Of a DNA stretch of 47,615 bases, positions 1 through 7,751 are shown piece by piece. The notes beneath the pieces are model-generated. The model did not search any database. It saw nothing but the letters and a program-made list of their open reading frames with translations, and was not told where the DNA came from. This stretch comes from Oscillospiraceae bacterium (GTDB lineage: Bacteria; Bacillota; Clostridia; Oscillospirales; Acutalibacteraceae), in the NCBI GenBank assembly GCA_015065875.1, contig SVPK01000003.1:1-47615 (forward strand). Direction: 5' to 3'. The first letter of the stretch is position 1, and each line of letters starts with the position of its first letter. A program made the position numbers and the translations under genes.

Positions 1-317
1 CCGTTCGCCCGATTGCGCTCGAAAATTACCCCGTTTTTTGCGAGAATTGCCGCGAATGGACTGCGCTCGAAACCGATAACTTTGGAACGGTTACACAGAT
101 TGAGGTTGGCGCAATGCTGGTTGGAAAGATAAAAAATCACCACGGAGAACATAGCTTCTCGCGCGGCGAGGAAAAGGGTATGTTCCTTTATGGCGGAAGC
201 ACGGTTGTTGTTCTGCTCGAAAAGGGCGCCGCTACCATTGATAAAAAGTTTATAGAAGCGACCGAAAAGGGCGAGGAATCCCCCGTTATGTTTGGTCAAT
301 GTATAGGCGTAAAATAA
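1..317 (+). CDS. psd: Phosphatidylserine decarboxylase, C-terminal part
   Basis: The gene runs in from the left edge; the open frame starts at base 3 and ends with TAA at 315-317. The visible 104 residues match the C-terminal part of phosphatidylserine decarboxylase: a region beginning VRPIALENYPVF, then GTVTQIEVGAMLVGKI and the autocleavage-site motif YGGSTVVVLL, where the GGST serine would become the pyruvoyl group. The family converts phosphatidylserine to phosphatidylethanolamine at the membrane. The GGST form in place of LGST is common in clostridial homologues. The last 27 codons are duplicated downstream at 1305-1387. A terminator follows directly. The identification is firm; the N-terminal part is outside the window. 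Confidence 0.93.
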   Translation, partial: VRPIALENYPVFCENCREWTALETDNFGTVTQIEVGAMLVGKIKNHHGEHSFSRGEEKGMFLYGGSTVVVLLEKGAATIDKKFIEATEKGEESPVMFGQCIGVK

Positions 318-320
318 AAA
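238..320 (+). repeat. 83-bp direct repeat, left copy (psd 3' end)
   Basis: Bases 238-320, the last 27 codons of psd plus 3 bases after the stop, recur at 1305-1387 with one difference (257 A, 1324 G). That difference is synonymous (GAA/GAG). The two copies are 1067 bp apart and enclose two small minus-strand genes. The layout resembles an element inserted at the 3' end of a gene that carried its own copy of that end. Confidence 0.95.
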
Positions 321-350
321 AACCTCTGTCTACAACAGAGGTTTTTATTT
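320..350 (+). terminator. Terminator of psd
   Basis: A 10-bp stem (320-329 with 335-344, AAACCTCTGT arm) with a 5-nt loop is followed by a T-rich tail. It starts 2 nt after the psd stop codon. It differs in sequence from the terminator behind the second copy of the psd 3' end at 1383-1413. Confidence 0.85.
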
Positions 351-457
351 TAAACATAACTATTCCACCATTTTTTAAACTTTTACAGAAACCAATTTAT
401 TATAAAGATATATTGCTAAAGGACAACAATATCTCTGTCACACGATCAATCGCGGTT

Positions 458-736
458 TTACCCAACATGGCTCAATATAACTTTAAATACATAAATAATG
501 AAAGCCGAAGCAATCAAAGCAAATTTTATTGCCCAAACATAATCTCCGCTATCGTCATCCTTATAGTGCAAATTATAGGCGATAACAAGCGGTAAATATA
601 TGGGTAAAAGCATTAAACAAAAAAGAGAATTTTCCATTTCCGAAACATCAATGTTATATACTAAAACAACCACAAAAACGGTAATGGAAGAAAGTGTGGA
701 TATTGCTACCCAGAAACTCGGCTTAGTTGGTTTCAT
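458..736 (-). CDS. Small membrane protein, unrecognised
   Basis: The 92-residue product has three hydrophobic stretches (about residues 8-27, 36-53 and 68-88), so it is a predicted small integral membrane protein. No family is recognised. The ATG at 736 is preceded by a GAGG site that overlaps the stop codon of the upstream gene (741-1184), which suggests translational coupling of the two. Both lie inside the 1.07-kb segment bounded by the psd repeats. The region is richer in A+T than the surrounding housekeeping genes, consistent with acquired DNA. Function unknown. Confidence 0.6.
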   Translation of the reverse strand: MKPTKPSFWVAISTLSSITVFVVVLVYNIDVSEMENSLFCLMLLPIYLPLVIAYNLHYKDDDSGDYVWAIKFALIASAFIIYVFKVILSHVG

Positions 737-740
737 AAGT

Positions 741-1184
741 TTACCTCATAAAAAATTCCTTTAATTCCGCGCTAGCGGCATCCATACTGTCACAATAACC
801 TTTTCCAAAAATCAAGAGAAAAATTGTTGCTATAATAACACCTTCTATGCGACCTTCCAAACAAAATAAAACAAAAGCCGAAACAATCGCACAATAGCCT
901 AATACGTTCGGATAAATATAGGTCTCAAAAAAAACAGAATCATTTTTTCTCACAAATTTGCCCCTAAAATTAGCGCGAATTGGCCTTCCCCTATGGCCAT
1001 TGTCATCGGACTCCAAAGAATAAAAGCCCTTTATTATCTTGCCGCAGGAACTAAAATGAAGCCCCTCGCAAAAATATTTCTCGCCCCAAAGCGATTCGCC
1101 GATATATGGTTCGCACTCCATCCATTGGCAAATTCGTTGCCGTGCCGCATCTTCGCTTAAGCATTCGAATCGATATTTAAACAC
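741..1184 (-). CDS. Membrane-anchored hypothetical protein
   Basis: The 147-residue product starts with GTG at 1184, preceded by AAAGGATG. Residues 1-90 are soluble and contain several Cys and Trp residues; two adjoining hydrophobic segments (about 92-110 and 113-129) follow, then a short polar tail. This looks like a small cytosolic domain tethered by a helical hairpin. No family is recognised. It is the first gene of a two-gene unit with 458-736 and has its own good promoter. It lies wholly inside the psd-repeat islet, which has no integrase or transposase gene. Confidence 0.6.
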   Translation of the reverse strand: MFKYRFECLSEDAARQRICQWMECEPYIGESLWGEKYFCEGLHFSSCGKIIKGFYSLESDDNGHRGRPIRANFRGKFVRKNDSVFFETYIYPNVLGYCAIVSAFVLFCLEGRIEGVIIATIFLLIFGKGYCDSMDAASAELKEFFMR

Positions 1185-1206
1185 TACTCATCATCCTTTA
1201 GTATCC

Positions 1207-1235
1207 ATTATATTATATTTCAATACTTTTCACAA
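1207..1235 (-). promoter_or_regulatory. Promoter of the islet genes
   Basis: On the minus strand: TTGTGA (1230-1235), 17-bp spacer, TATAAT (1207-1212), about 22 bp before the GTG at 1184. It lies inside the islet, so the two genes carry their own promoter. Confidence 0.6.
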
Positions 1236-1304
1236 GGCATTTTCTTTTGTCAACAATATAAAGCAGGCTCATTGAGACAAATAACAAACCCTAACGTTTC
1301 TCTT

Positions 1305-1387
1305 TTGATAAAAAGTTTATAGAGGCGACCGAAAAGGGCGAGGAATCCCCCGTTATGTTTGGTCAATGTATAGGCGTAAAATAAAAA
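1305..1387 (+). repeat. 83-bp direct repeat, right copy (displaced psd 3' end)
   Basis: This copy of the psd 3' end has 82 of 83 bases identical to 238-320, including the stop codon, and no upstream psd sequence. It leads directly into a good terminator (1383-1413), which may be the original psd terminator. This is the expected residue of an insertion at the 3' end of psd. Confidence 0.95.
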
Positions 1388-1416
1388 GTCTCTGCTAACG
1401 GCAGAGACTTTTTTTA
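1383..1416. terminator. Terminator after the displaced psd end
   Basis: A 13-bp perfect stem (1383-1395 with 1401-1413) with loop TAACG and T/A-rich flanks on both sides could stop transcription from either direction. The stop codon of the minus-strand gene 1395-2003 lies at the edge of the stem and loop. Confidence 0.8.
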
Positions 1417-2003
1417 TCTATAAATTTTTTCAAAGCGGCGGCAATATCATCCTCATATACGATAAATCTATCGTCTTTTTGGGCTTCTTTCAAAAATTCG
1501 TTGGGATTCGCTATCTCGCTTGATTTTATCAAAACAACAGCATCCTCACAAATTATCTCGCCTGCACCTTGATTGGCATCAGAAATCTCACTTTCTATAT
1601 GGTCATCAAGCGTAAAATCAGAGTCTGCCTGCTCTTCGTCACATTCGTCATCTGCGCCAACATTAAACACCCAAGTATTGCCATCATACGACCAACATCC
1701 AAAGGCTATAACAATTAAAGTTTTATCATAAACAAACCAACCGTTTATACCCTCATCTTTTGGATTACTTATATATTTTATCGGCAAATTATTTTTAACA
1801 ATAATGTTATATAGTTTGAATCCTTGGCCGGTCGCCCCAAAAACCTCATACTTTCTGCGTTCTATTTTATAATAGGGTGATTTTTTATATTTTATATAAT
1901 CAATCGGCACATAAAGAATAAGCGCTATACCTGATAAAACAAATGCTATAACACAAAAGAAAGTTGTAAAAAAAGTTCCAACTTTATTTAATATTTTTCG
2001 CAT
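1395..2003 (-). CDS. Membrane-anchored hypothetical protein with acidic domain
   Basis: The 202-residue product has one N-terminal hydrophobic segment (about residues 12-33) behind a short positive leader (MRKILNK), so it is a signal-anchored or exported protein. The rest is soluble; residues 115-145 are strongly acidic. No family is recognised. ATG at 2003 has AAGGCGG upstream and a near-consensus promoter. It ends inside the terminator hairpin next to the displaced psd end, so it lies just outside the 83-bp repeat. It may belong to the host side or to an older insertion between psd and tRNA-Leu. Function unknown. Confidence 0.6.
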   Translation of the reverse strand: MRKILNKVGTFFTTFFCVIAFVLSGIALILYVPIDYIKYKKSPYYKIERRKYEVFGATGQGFKLYNIIVKNNLPIKYISNPKDEGINGWFVYDKTLIVIAFGCWSYDGNTWVFNVGADDECDEEQADSDFTLDDHIESEISDANQGAGEIICEDAVVLIKSSEIANPNEFLKEAQKDDRFIVYEDDIAAALKKFIDKKSLCR

Positions 2004-2023
2004 AGCTACACCGCCTTGGGTGT

Positions 2024-2052
2024 ATTATAGCATAAAAGCGGCGGAGGGGCAA
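2024..2052 (-). promoter_or_regulatory. Promoter of gene 1395-2003
   Basis: On the minus strand: TTGCCC (2047-2052), 17-bp spacer, TATAAT (2024-2029), ending about 20 bp before the ATG at 2003. Confidence 0.7.
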
Positions 2053-2054
2053 GA

Positions 2055-2229
2055 TGGAATGATGCATCGCCTATGGCGATATGATGCATTTGCTTCGCAA
2101 ATATGATGTTGCTCGTTGCTCTCGCAATGATGCGATGTTTGCCAATTCATTAGGCGAAGCCGACATCATTCACGAAGTGAACATCATTAGCGATAGCGAC
2201 ATCATTTGCCGAAGGCAAACATCATTCCA
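2055..2229. repeat. Inverted array of mini-hairpins (copy 1)
   Basis: The segment is framed by TGGAATGATG (2055-2064) and its exact complement CATCATTCCA (2220-2229). Between them lies a series of short self-complementary units such as CATCGCCTATGGCGAT, ATTTGCTTCGCAAAT and TTTGCCGAAGGCAAA. In the left half the units are separated by ATGATG and in the right half by its complement. No frame is plausible as a gene. A related array lies at 38826-38998. This resembles REP/BIME or MITE-type non-autonomous repeats; the family is not identified. Confidence 0.85.
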
Positions 2230-2266
2230 AAAATAAAAGCAAGTCTTTCGACTTGCTTTTATTTTT
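2229..2266 (-). terminator. Terminator of tRNA-Leu
   Basis: A long perfect stem with arms AAAATAAAAGCAAGTC and its complement around TTTC directly follows the tRNA-Leu 3' end on the minus strand. It ends in a T-run on that strand. Confidence 0.85.
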
Positions 2267-2353
2267 GGTGCCGATGACCGGACTTGAACCGGTACGTTGT
2301 CGCCAACGAGGGATTTTAAGTCCCTTGTGTCTGCCTATTCCACCACATCGGCA
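2266..2353 (-). tRNA. tRNA-Leu (UAA)
   Basis: This is an 88-nt class II tRNA including encoded CCA. The acceptor arms GCCGATG (2347-2353) and CATCGGC pair. The anticodon loop CTTAAAA gives anticodon UAA, the long variable arm is typical of Leu, and the T loop is GGTTCAAGTCC. Its own promoter and terminator make it an independent unit behind ttcA. Confidence 0.97.
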
Positions 2354-2366
2354 GGAACAATAACAA

Positions 2367-2395
2367 TAATATAATATTTGACCGTTTATGTCAAG
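2367..2395 (-). promoter_or_regulatory. Promoter of tRNA-Leu
   Basis: On the minus strand: TTGACA (2390-2395), 17-bp spacer, TATTAT (2367-2372), ending 13 bp before the mature tRNA 5' end. Confidence 0.8.
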
Positions 2396-2407
2396 TAAAA
2401 ATTATAG

Positions 2408-3232
2408 TTAATAATTCTCTAAAAATGTATGAAGTTCTTCCCCATCGCGCATACGGTAGCCCGGCATGGCCCCTAAATTAACGTTATGCATACTTCTGAA
2501 AAGATTATCATCGGCGGCAGGGTTGTTTTTTCGCAGGTTGGCAATAAGCCTTTTAACCTCGCGGCGCTTTGAGAGGTCTTCTACCTCCTCGCTCTTTTCG
2601 GTAAAGCGGCAGGCACAATGCAAAAACTTTAGCTCATTATACTCGCTCCAGGCGATTATATCGCGCTCTTTTACCTTATAAAGCGGGCGGATAAGCTCCA
2701 TACCCTCAAAATTTTGGCTTTTAAGCTTGGGCATCATGGTTTTTATCTCGCTCGAATAGAGCATACTCATAACCATAGTTTCGATAGCATCATCAAAATG
2801 ATGGCCAAGCGCTATTTTATTACAACCAAGCTCTTTTGCTTTACTATAAAGAAAGCCTCTTCTCATTCGCGCGCAAAGATAGCAGGGCGAGCCGCCAACA
2901 TGGTCGACCGTTGCGAAAATATCGCTGTCGAAAACCTTTATCGGAATATCGAGCAATTCTGCATTAGAGAGCAAAAGAGCGCGGTTTTCGGCATTATAGC
3001 CGGGGTCCATAACAAGAAACTCAAGCGAAAACGGAACCTCGCTATGACGGCAAAGCTGCTGCAGGCATTTTGCCATTAAAACCGAATCCTTACCGCCCGA
3101 GATGCAAACCGCTATTTTATCGCCCGCCGATATCATATCATATTCCTTAACGGCGCCGACAAAGTTATTCCATATGCGTTTGCGATAGGTTGTAATCAGG
3201 CTTCTTTCAACAATTTTATGTTTCTCAAGCAT
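2408..3232 (-). CDS. TtcA-like tRNA-thiolating PP-loop ATPase
   Basis: The 274-residue product has the PP-loop motif SGGKDS (residues 45-50), which binds ATP and adenylates the target tRNA base. A CYLC pair (C117, C120) and C206/C208 could hold the iron-sulfur cluster and carry sulfur, as in the TtcA/TtuA group that thiolates tRNA (2-thiocytidine-32 in TtcA). The exact tRNA target in Clostridia is not settled by sequence. It begins 3 nt after argS, with no strong Shine-Dalgarno, so it is probably translated by coupling as the last gene of the murI-DUF1934-argS-ttcA operon. Confidence 0.85.
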   Translation of the reverse strand: MLEKHKIVERSLITTYRKRIWNNFVGAVKEYDMISAGDKIAVCISGGKDSVLMAKCLQQLCRHSEVPFSLEFLVMDPGYNAENRALLLSNAELLDIPIKVFDSDIFATVDHVGGSPCYLCARMRRGFLYSKAKELGCNKIALGHHFDDAIETMVMSMLYSSEIKTMMPKLKSQNFEGMELIRPLYKVKERDIIAWSEYNELKFLHCACRFTEKSEEVEDLSKRREVKRLIANLRKNNPAADDNLFRSMHNVNLGAMPGYRMRDGEELHTFLENY

Positions 3233-3235
3233 GGC

Positions 3236-4921
3236 TTACATACTTTCGGGAGCATCGATTTTCAGAATCGAAAGCAGGTTTCTTATTGCGGTTCCGGTCG
3301 CAAGGCAGAGCGCCAGACGAGCCTGCATAAGGCTCTCATCGCCACACTTGCAACGGCAGTTGTTATAGAACTTATGGAACTGCGCGGCAACCGAGGTTGC
3401 ATAATGGGTAAGCTTTGCGGGGTCATAGGCCGCGGCCGAGATTTCAACCGTTTTGGTGAATGCGGCAAGCAGGCTTATAAGCTCGCGCTCCTCGGGAGCC
3501 TTCAGAAGCATAAGCTCCTCTTTTTTGCATTCGCGGGGAGTTATATTCTCCTCGGCTAAATTACGCAATATGCTGCAGATACGGGCATGAGCATACTGAA
3601 CATAATAAACAGGGTTTTGGTTGGACTGTTCAACCGCTAAATCAAGGTCAAAATCGAAGTGGCTATTGGGTTCGCGGAGGTTAAAGAAAAATCTTGCGGC
3701 ATCAATCGGAACCTCTTCGAGCAATGTTACGAGGGTTATTGCCTTACCCGAACGTTTAGAAGCCTTTATAACCTCTCCGCCCTTAACAAGACGAACCATC
3801 TGCATAAGCACAACATCGAGCTTATCGGCATCGATTCCGAGAGCCGAAAGCGCGGCTTTAAGACGCGGAACATAGCCATGATGGTCGGCACCCCAGATAT
3901 TAATTGCCTTATCAAAGCCACGGGTTACGAGCTTATTATAATGATAAGCGATATCGGGGGCTACATAGGTCGGGAAGCCGTTTGAACGAACGAGAACAAA
4001 GTCCTCACTGCCGAAATCGGCGCCCGAGAACCAAAGTGCGCCCTCTTTTTCATAGGTATGGCCGCTTTCCTTTAGCTTTTCGATAATACGCATGGTTTCG
4101 CCTGACTGATGCAGACTGCTTTCTTTAAACCAGGTATCATATTCGATGCGGTATTTAAGAAGGTCATCATGAAGCGCTTGAATATTTTTAGGCAGAGCGA
4201 ACTCAACCAAAGCGGCGCGGCGCTCTTTTTCGCTCCTATCAACAAAGCTGTCGCCAAACTCGGCGGCAAAGGCCTCGGCATGGGCGATAATATCGGCGCC
4301 ATGATACGAATCCTCGGGCATCTCGATACCCTCTTTGTATATCTGCAGATAGCGCAAATCAAGCGAAAGACCGAATTTTTCTATCTGGTTTCCTGCATCA
4401 TTGATATAAAACTCGCGTTCGGTTTTATAGCCTGCAAAATCCATAACGGCGGCAAGACAATCACCAAGCGCGCCGCCGCGGGCATTACCGATATGCATGG
4501 GGCCTGTTGGGTTGGCCGAAACAAACTCAACCAAAACACTCTTGCCCTCGCCTACATTACTGCGGCCATAGTTCTCGCCTTTTTCGTTTATATCATTTAC
4601 GATATCGGCATAATAGGAGTCCGAGAGGAAAAGATTTATAAATCCGGGACCCGCTATCTCGAAACGGTCGATATATGTTCCCTCAAGATTTGCATTCGCC
4701 ATTAAGGTTTCAGCAATCTTGCGGGGAGCATTACGGAAAACTCGCGACCAAGCAAGCGCACAATTGAGTGCGAAATCGCCATGCGACGGGTCGGACGGAG
4801 TATCGATTGAATAGGCAGTAAGCTCCGCTTCGGGAAGCTCGCCCTTTTTCATCGCCTGCTCTGCGGCCGCAGAGATAAGCTCCTTTATCTGTTCCTCAAC
4901 GGTTTTAACTATAAGTGACAT
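3236..4921 (-). CDS. argS: Arginyl-tRNA synthetase
   Basis: The 561-residue class I synthetase charges tRNA-Arg with arginine in the cytosol. Visible are the N-terminal additional domain (residues 1-110), the HIGH-type signature as HIGN (143-146) in NPTGPMHIGNARGG, the GADHHGY motif near 345-351, and KASKR (387-391) in place of KMSKR. A C-terminal anticodon-binding helical domain ends the protein. Length is normal for the family. ATG at 4921 follows GAGGT, 2 nt after the DUF1934 gene. Confidence 0.97.
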   Translation of the reverse strand: MSLIVKTVEEQIKELISAAAEQAMKKGELPEAELTAYSIDTPSDPSHGDFALNCALAWSRVFRNAPRKIAETLMANANLEGTYIDRFEIAGPGFINLFLSDSYYADIVNDINEKGENYGRSNVGEGKSVLVEFVSANPTGPMHIGNARGGALGDCLAAVMDFAGYKTEREFYINDAGNQIEKFGLSLDLRYLQIYKEGIEMPEDSYHGADIIAHAEAFAAEFGDSFVDRSEKERRAALVEFALPKNIQALHDDLLKYRIEYDTWFKESSLHQSGETMRIIEKLKESGHTYEKEGALWFSGADFGSEDFVLVRSNGFPTYVAPDIAYHYNKLVTRGFDKAINIWGADHHGYVPRLKAALSALGIDADKLDVVLMQMVRLVKGGEVIKASKRSGKAITLVTLLEEVPIDAARFFFNLREPNSHFDFDLDLAVEQSNQNPVYYVQYAHARICSILRNLAEENITPRECKKEELMLLKAPEERELISLLAAFTKTVEISAAAYDPAKLTHYATSVAAQFHKFYNNCRCKCGDESLMQARLALCLATGTAIRNLLSILKIDAPESM

Positions 4922-4923
4922 CT

Positions 4924-5331
4924 TTATACCTCTTTTATTTTTATCTCAATCTCATTTTTGCCGATAACCCCCGATTCATTAAAGAGGGTATATTCGGCCA
5001 AAAGGGTTCCTTTTTGTTTTAAATCGTTTTTGCATTTTTCACCGCAAACGGCCATTAAAAATGCGCCATAAGGGGTTTTATACTCGGTTTTGTTAGTTAC
5101 CCCTTCTTCTATCTTCATAACACTTCCGAAGGCGCCTGTTCGGGTTATTATTACCTTTTTATCACAGGCTTTTATAACGGTATTGGTTTTTGCCTCATCG
5201 CTTATCTCGCTATAGCGCAGATAGAAGGCACCGTTTTGCTCCTCCAGCTCACCGCTATAGGTAAACACATTCTCATCGCGCTCACCATCCGCAACGGTTA
5301 CGGTTTTAAGCAGAATCTTAACCTTTTTCAT
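4924..5331 (-). CDS. DUF1934 (YwiB-type) beta-barrel protein
   Basis: The 135-residue product matches the DUF1934/YwiB family of small calycin-like beta-barrels in Firmicutes. The conserved pattern is the YSGELEEQNGAFYLRY opening strand pair, the central TRTGAFGSVMKIEEG and TPYGAF. The gene commonly sits directly before argS, as it does here. Its biochemical role is unknown. Its ATG overlaps the murI stop (ATGA, 5328-5331), so translation is probably coupled to murI. Confidence 0.88.
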   Translation of the reverse strand: MKKVKILLKTVTVADGERDENVFTYSGELEEQNGAFYLRYSEISDEAKTNTVIKACDKKVIITRTGAFGSVMKIEEGVTNKTEYKTPYGAFLMAVCGEKCKNDLKQKGTLLAEYTLFNESGVIGKNEIEIKIKEV

Positions 5332-6137
5332 ATCTTTTCAATATCCACCGTTTCTGCCTCGATATCATCGCTTCCCAAAAGAGTTCTGGCCATTTCGGAG
5401 AAGGATTCCGATTTATCGCTTACAAGATATCGGTCAGGCGCTGTGCGCTCTTGTGACAACATATCGTTTTCGGTCATAAATTCCTTTACATAAGCGGCGG
5501 TTGCCTCGCCCATATTGATTAGGGTTACACCATCTCCGCATATTTTTCGGATAACCTCGCTTAAAACGGGATAATGGGTGCATCCTAAAATCAGGGTATC
5601 AATTCCCTCTTTGATTATCGGCTCTAAATATCTTTTGGCGGCCTCAACTGCCATAGTATCGCCGACCGAGGTTATTCCCTCCTCGACCAGGGGAACGAAA
5701 AGCGGACAACTGTTTTCATACACCTCGGCATCGGGCATATGGCTTAAAATATAGTTGCGATGGGCGCGGCTTTTAATGGTTGCCGCAGTTCCGATAACAC
5801 CGATTTTTTTGTTTTTGGTTGCTTTTGTTGCAGCCAAAGCCGCATGGGATACAACCTCAACAAACGGAACGGGAAGCTCGCTCTCGGTATCCTTGGCGAC
5901 CGAGGAGACGGTTCCGCAGGCGGCGATTATAAGCTTAACACCGTTTGATAAGAGAAGTCGCTCATCCTGAAGCGCATATCGCCTTATTATTTCGCGGCTC
6001 TTGTTTCCATAGGGAACACGACCTGTATCACCGAAATAAACGATGGTTTCTTGGGGCAGAACCTTTTTTAGTTCTTTAACAACCGTTAATCCCCCAAGAC
6101 CGGAATCGAAAACTCCGATTGGACGTTTATCAGACAT
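5328..6137 (-). CDS. murI: Glutamate racemase
   Basis: Converts L-glutamate to D-glutamate for peptidoglycan. FDSGLGG carries the general acid Asp near residue 10. The two catalytic cysteines are C74 in AACGTVSS and C186 in LGCTHYP. The first motif has Gly where most racemases have Asn (CNT). The start is set at 6137 (MSDKRPIG) because GGGAGG lies 7 nt upstream; a further upstream ATG at 6152 would place this ribosome binding site inside the gene. Length 269 residues, normal. First gene of an operon running to ttcA. Confidence 0.96.
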   Translation of the reverse strand: MSDKRPIGVFDSGLGGLTVVKELKKVLPQETIVYFGDTGRVPYGNKSREIIRRYALQDERLLLSNGVKLIIAACGTVSSVAKDTESELPVPFVEVVSHAALAATKATKNKKIGVIGTAATIKSRAHRNYILSHMPDAEVYENSCPLFVPLVEEGITSVGDTMAVEAAKRYLEPIIKEGIDTLILGCTHYPVLSEVIRKICGDGVTLINMGEATAAYVKEFMTENDMLSQERTAPDRYLVSDKSESFSEMARTLLGSDDIEAETVDIEKI

Positions 6138-6169
6138 ATTATCGCCTCCCATTTATTACTATTCAAATT

Positions 6170-6198
6170 ATATTACCATATATTTTTAAAAACTGCAA
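6170..6198 (-). promoter_or_regulatory. Promoter of the murI-argS-ttcA operon
   Basis: On the minus strand: TTGCAG (6193-6198), 17-bp spacer, TAATAT (6170-6175), about 33 bp before the murI start codon. Confidence 0.6.
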
Positions 6199-6199
6199 T

Positions 6200-6229
6200 A
6201 AAAAAAGGAATGCTAACATTCCTTTTTTA
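6200..6229 (-). terminator. Terminator of the PTS-nth-pdx-tcdA unit
   Basis: A 12-bp stem (AAAAAAGGAATG with its complement) with loop CTAA overlaps the tcdA stop codon (6213-6215) and has T-runs on both strands. Confidence 0.85.
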
Positions 6230-6899
6230 TCAACTCTTTAATTACTTCGCCCGCTATTATAAGCCCCGCAACCGACGGAACAAAAGAAATACTCGCGGGG
6301 GTTCGCTCGCCTGTTTCTATCGGTTGCTCGGTTGAATAGAGAACTCGAACGCCCTTAATGCCGCGCTTTTTAAGTTCATAGCGCATTACGCGAGCCAAAG
6401 GGCAAACCGAGGTTTTTTCGATATCGGCAATGCGAAAGGCTGTTGGGTCGAGCTTGTTGCCTGTTCCCATCGAGGATATAACGGGTATACCCAAATCGCG
6501 CGATTTTTCGATTATGAGCAGTTTTGCCGATACTGTATCAACCGCATCAACAACAAAGGAAAACTGCGAAAAATCGATATTCCCCGCGGTTTCGGGCGAA
6601 AAGAAAATATCATGGCAATTCACCTTGATTTCGGGGTTTATATCAGCGATTCGCTCGGCCATAACTGCGGTTTTTTTATGCCCTATGGTGCTATGGAGCG
6701 CTATTAACTGACGGTTAATATTGCTCTCGCTTACGGTATCGCTATCGATAAGGGTTAACTCCCCTATTCCCGCGCGGGCAAGCGCTTCACAAACGAAAGA
6801 GCCTACGCCGCCAATGCCGAAAACCGCGACATGCATATTATTTAGTTTTTCGCGGCTTTGACGGCCGAGGAGCATATCGGTTCTATCAAAAATACTCAT
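6213..6899 (-). CDS. tcdA: tRNA threonylcarbamoyladenosine dehydratase
   Basis: This 228-residue E1-like (ThiF/MoeB/HesA) enzyme is of the TcdA/CsdL type, which cyclises t6A37 to ct6A in tRNAs for ANN codons. Seen are the nucleotide-binding GIGGVGS near residues 28-34, DSDTVSESNINRQ, the Arg/Lys pair following it, and DAVDTVSAK. The closing RTPASISFVPSVAGLIIAGEV is typical of TcdA rather than ThiF or MoeB. It directly abuts the pyridoxal kinase gene (TAA then ATG), so the two are probably translated together. Confidence 0.92.
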   Translation of the reverse strand: MSIFDRTDMLLGRQSREKLNNMHVAVFGIGGVGSFVCEALARAGIGELTLIDSDTVSESNINRQLIALHSTIGHKKTAVMAERIADINPEIKVNCHDIFFSPETAGNIDFSQFSFVVDAVDTVSAKLLIIEKSRDLGIPVISSMGTGNKLDPTAFRIADIEKTSVCPLARVMRYELKKRGIKGVRVLYSTEQPIETGERTPASISFVPSVAGLIIAGEVIKELIKKEC

Positions 6900-7736
6900 T
6901 TACTTACCCAAAAGTTTTATATATTTCGGAAGCTCGTTTTCAAAATCAACGCCATAGGTTCGTTCAGGCTGGAAATCCTTGGTTCTGCGAATGCAACCGC
7001 TTGTATACTCGGCGGCAATCTGCATCGATTCTTTTATATTCTTGCCGTTCATCAATGCGCCTATGAGAGCACTGCCATAAACATCACCGGTTCCGTGATA
7101 CATCGCATCAACGCGGTCGGCAAAGGCATATTTAATCATACCGTTTTCGAGCGCGGCGGCACCAAGCTTTTTATCATCGAAATAAACGCCGGTTAGAATC
7201 GGAAGCTTTGCTCCCATATTTTTAAGACCCGTTAAAATTTCGGCAACATATTCCTCTGTAAACACGCCTTCTTTATACTCGATTCCGAGCATAAGACAGG
7301 CTTCGGTTAGATTCGGGATAACGATATCGGCCTTTGCACAAAGCTTTTTCATTCCCTGCGGGAAATCGGCGGGGAAAATCTGATAAAGTTTGCCATGGTC
7401 GGCCATAACGGGGTCAACAACGACTACAGTTTCCTCATCGCGGAGGATATCTATTATCTCGCAAACGAGGTCAATCTGACGAAAAGAGCCGAGATAGCCG
7501 GTATATATTGCATCAAAACGGATACCCTCTGCCTTCCAATGCTTTGCAATGGGAACAATATCCTCGGTTAGGTCACGGAAGGTGAAATCCTTGAATCCGC
7601 CTGTATGGGTTGATAAAACTGCGGTTGGGATAACCGCGGTTTCAACTCCTGCGGCGGAAATTATGGGCAGAGCAACGGTAAGCGAACACTTACCAAAGCC
7701 TGAAATATCATGTATTGCTGCAACTCTTTTCTGCAT
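6900..7736 (-). CDS. Pyridoxal/pyridoxamine kinase (PdxY/PdxK family)
   Basis: The 278-residue ribokinase-fold enzyme phosphorylates vitamin B6 vitamers with ATP. The N-terminal HDISGFGKCSLTVALPI, GYLGS, DPVMADHGKLY and the catalytic region HGTGDVYGSALIGAL (anion hole and catalytic Asp in GTGD) fit the PdxY/PdxK pyridoxamine kinase group. ATG at 7736 is preceded by AAGGAG. It lies between nth and tcdA, co-directional with short gaps. Which vitamer it prefers cannot be read from the sequence. Confidence 0.92.
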   Translation of the reverse strand: MQKRVAAIHDISGFGKCSLTVALPIISAAGVETAVIPTAVLSTHTGGFKDFTFRDLTEDIVPIAKHWKAEGIRFDAIYTGYLGSFRQIDLVCEIIDILRDEETVVVVDPVMADHGKLYQIFPADFPQGMKKLCAKADIVIPNLTEACLMLGIEYKEGVFTEEYVAEILTGLKNMGAKLPILTGVYFDDKKLGAAALENGMIKYAFADRVDAMYHGTGDVYGSALIGALMNGKNIKESMQIAAEYTSGCIRRTKDFQPERTYGVDFENELPKYIKLLGK

Positions 7737-7751
7737 AACTTATGACTCCTT

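Noticed and set aside
458..1184. An insertion sequence between the psd repeats
   Set aside because: Neither gene shows transposase or integrase features, and the 83-bp direct repeats are far too long for target-site duplications.
2055..2229. A CRISPR array
   Set aside because: The conserved words are only about 6 bp, the variable parts are self-complementary, orientation flips at the centre and no cas gene is present.
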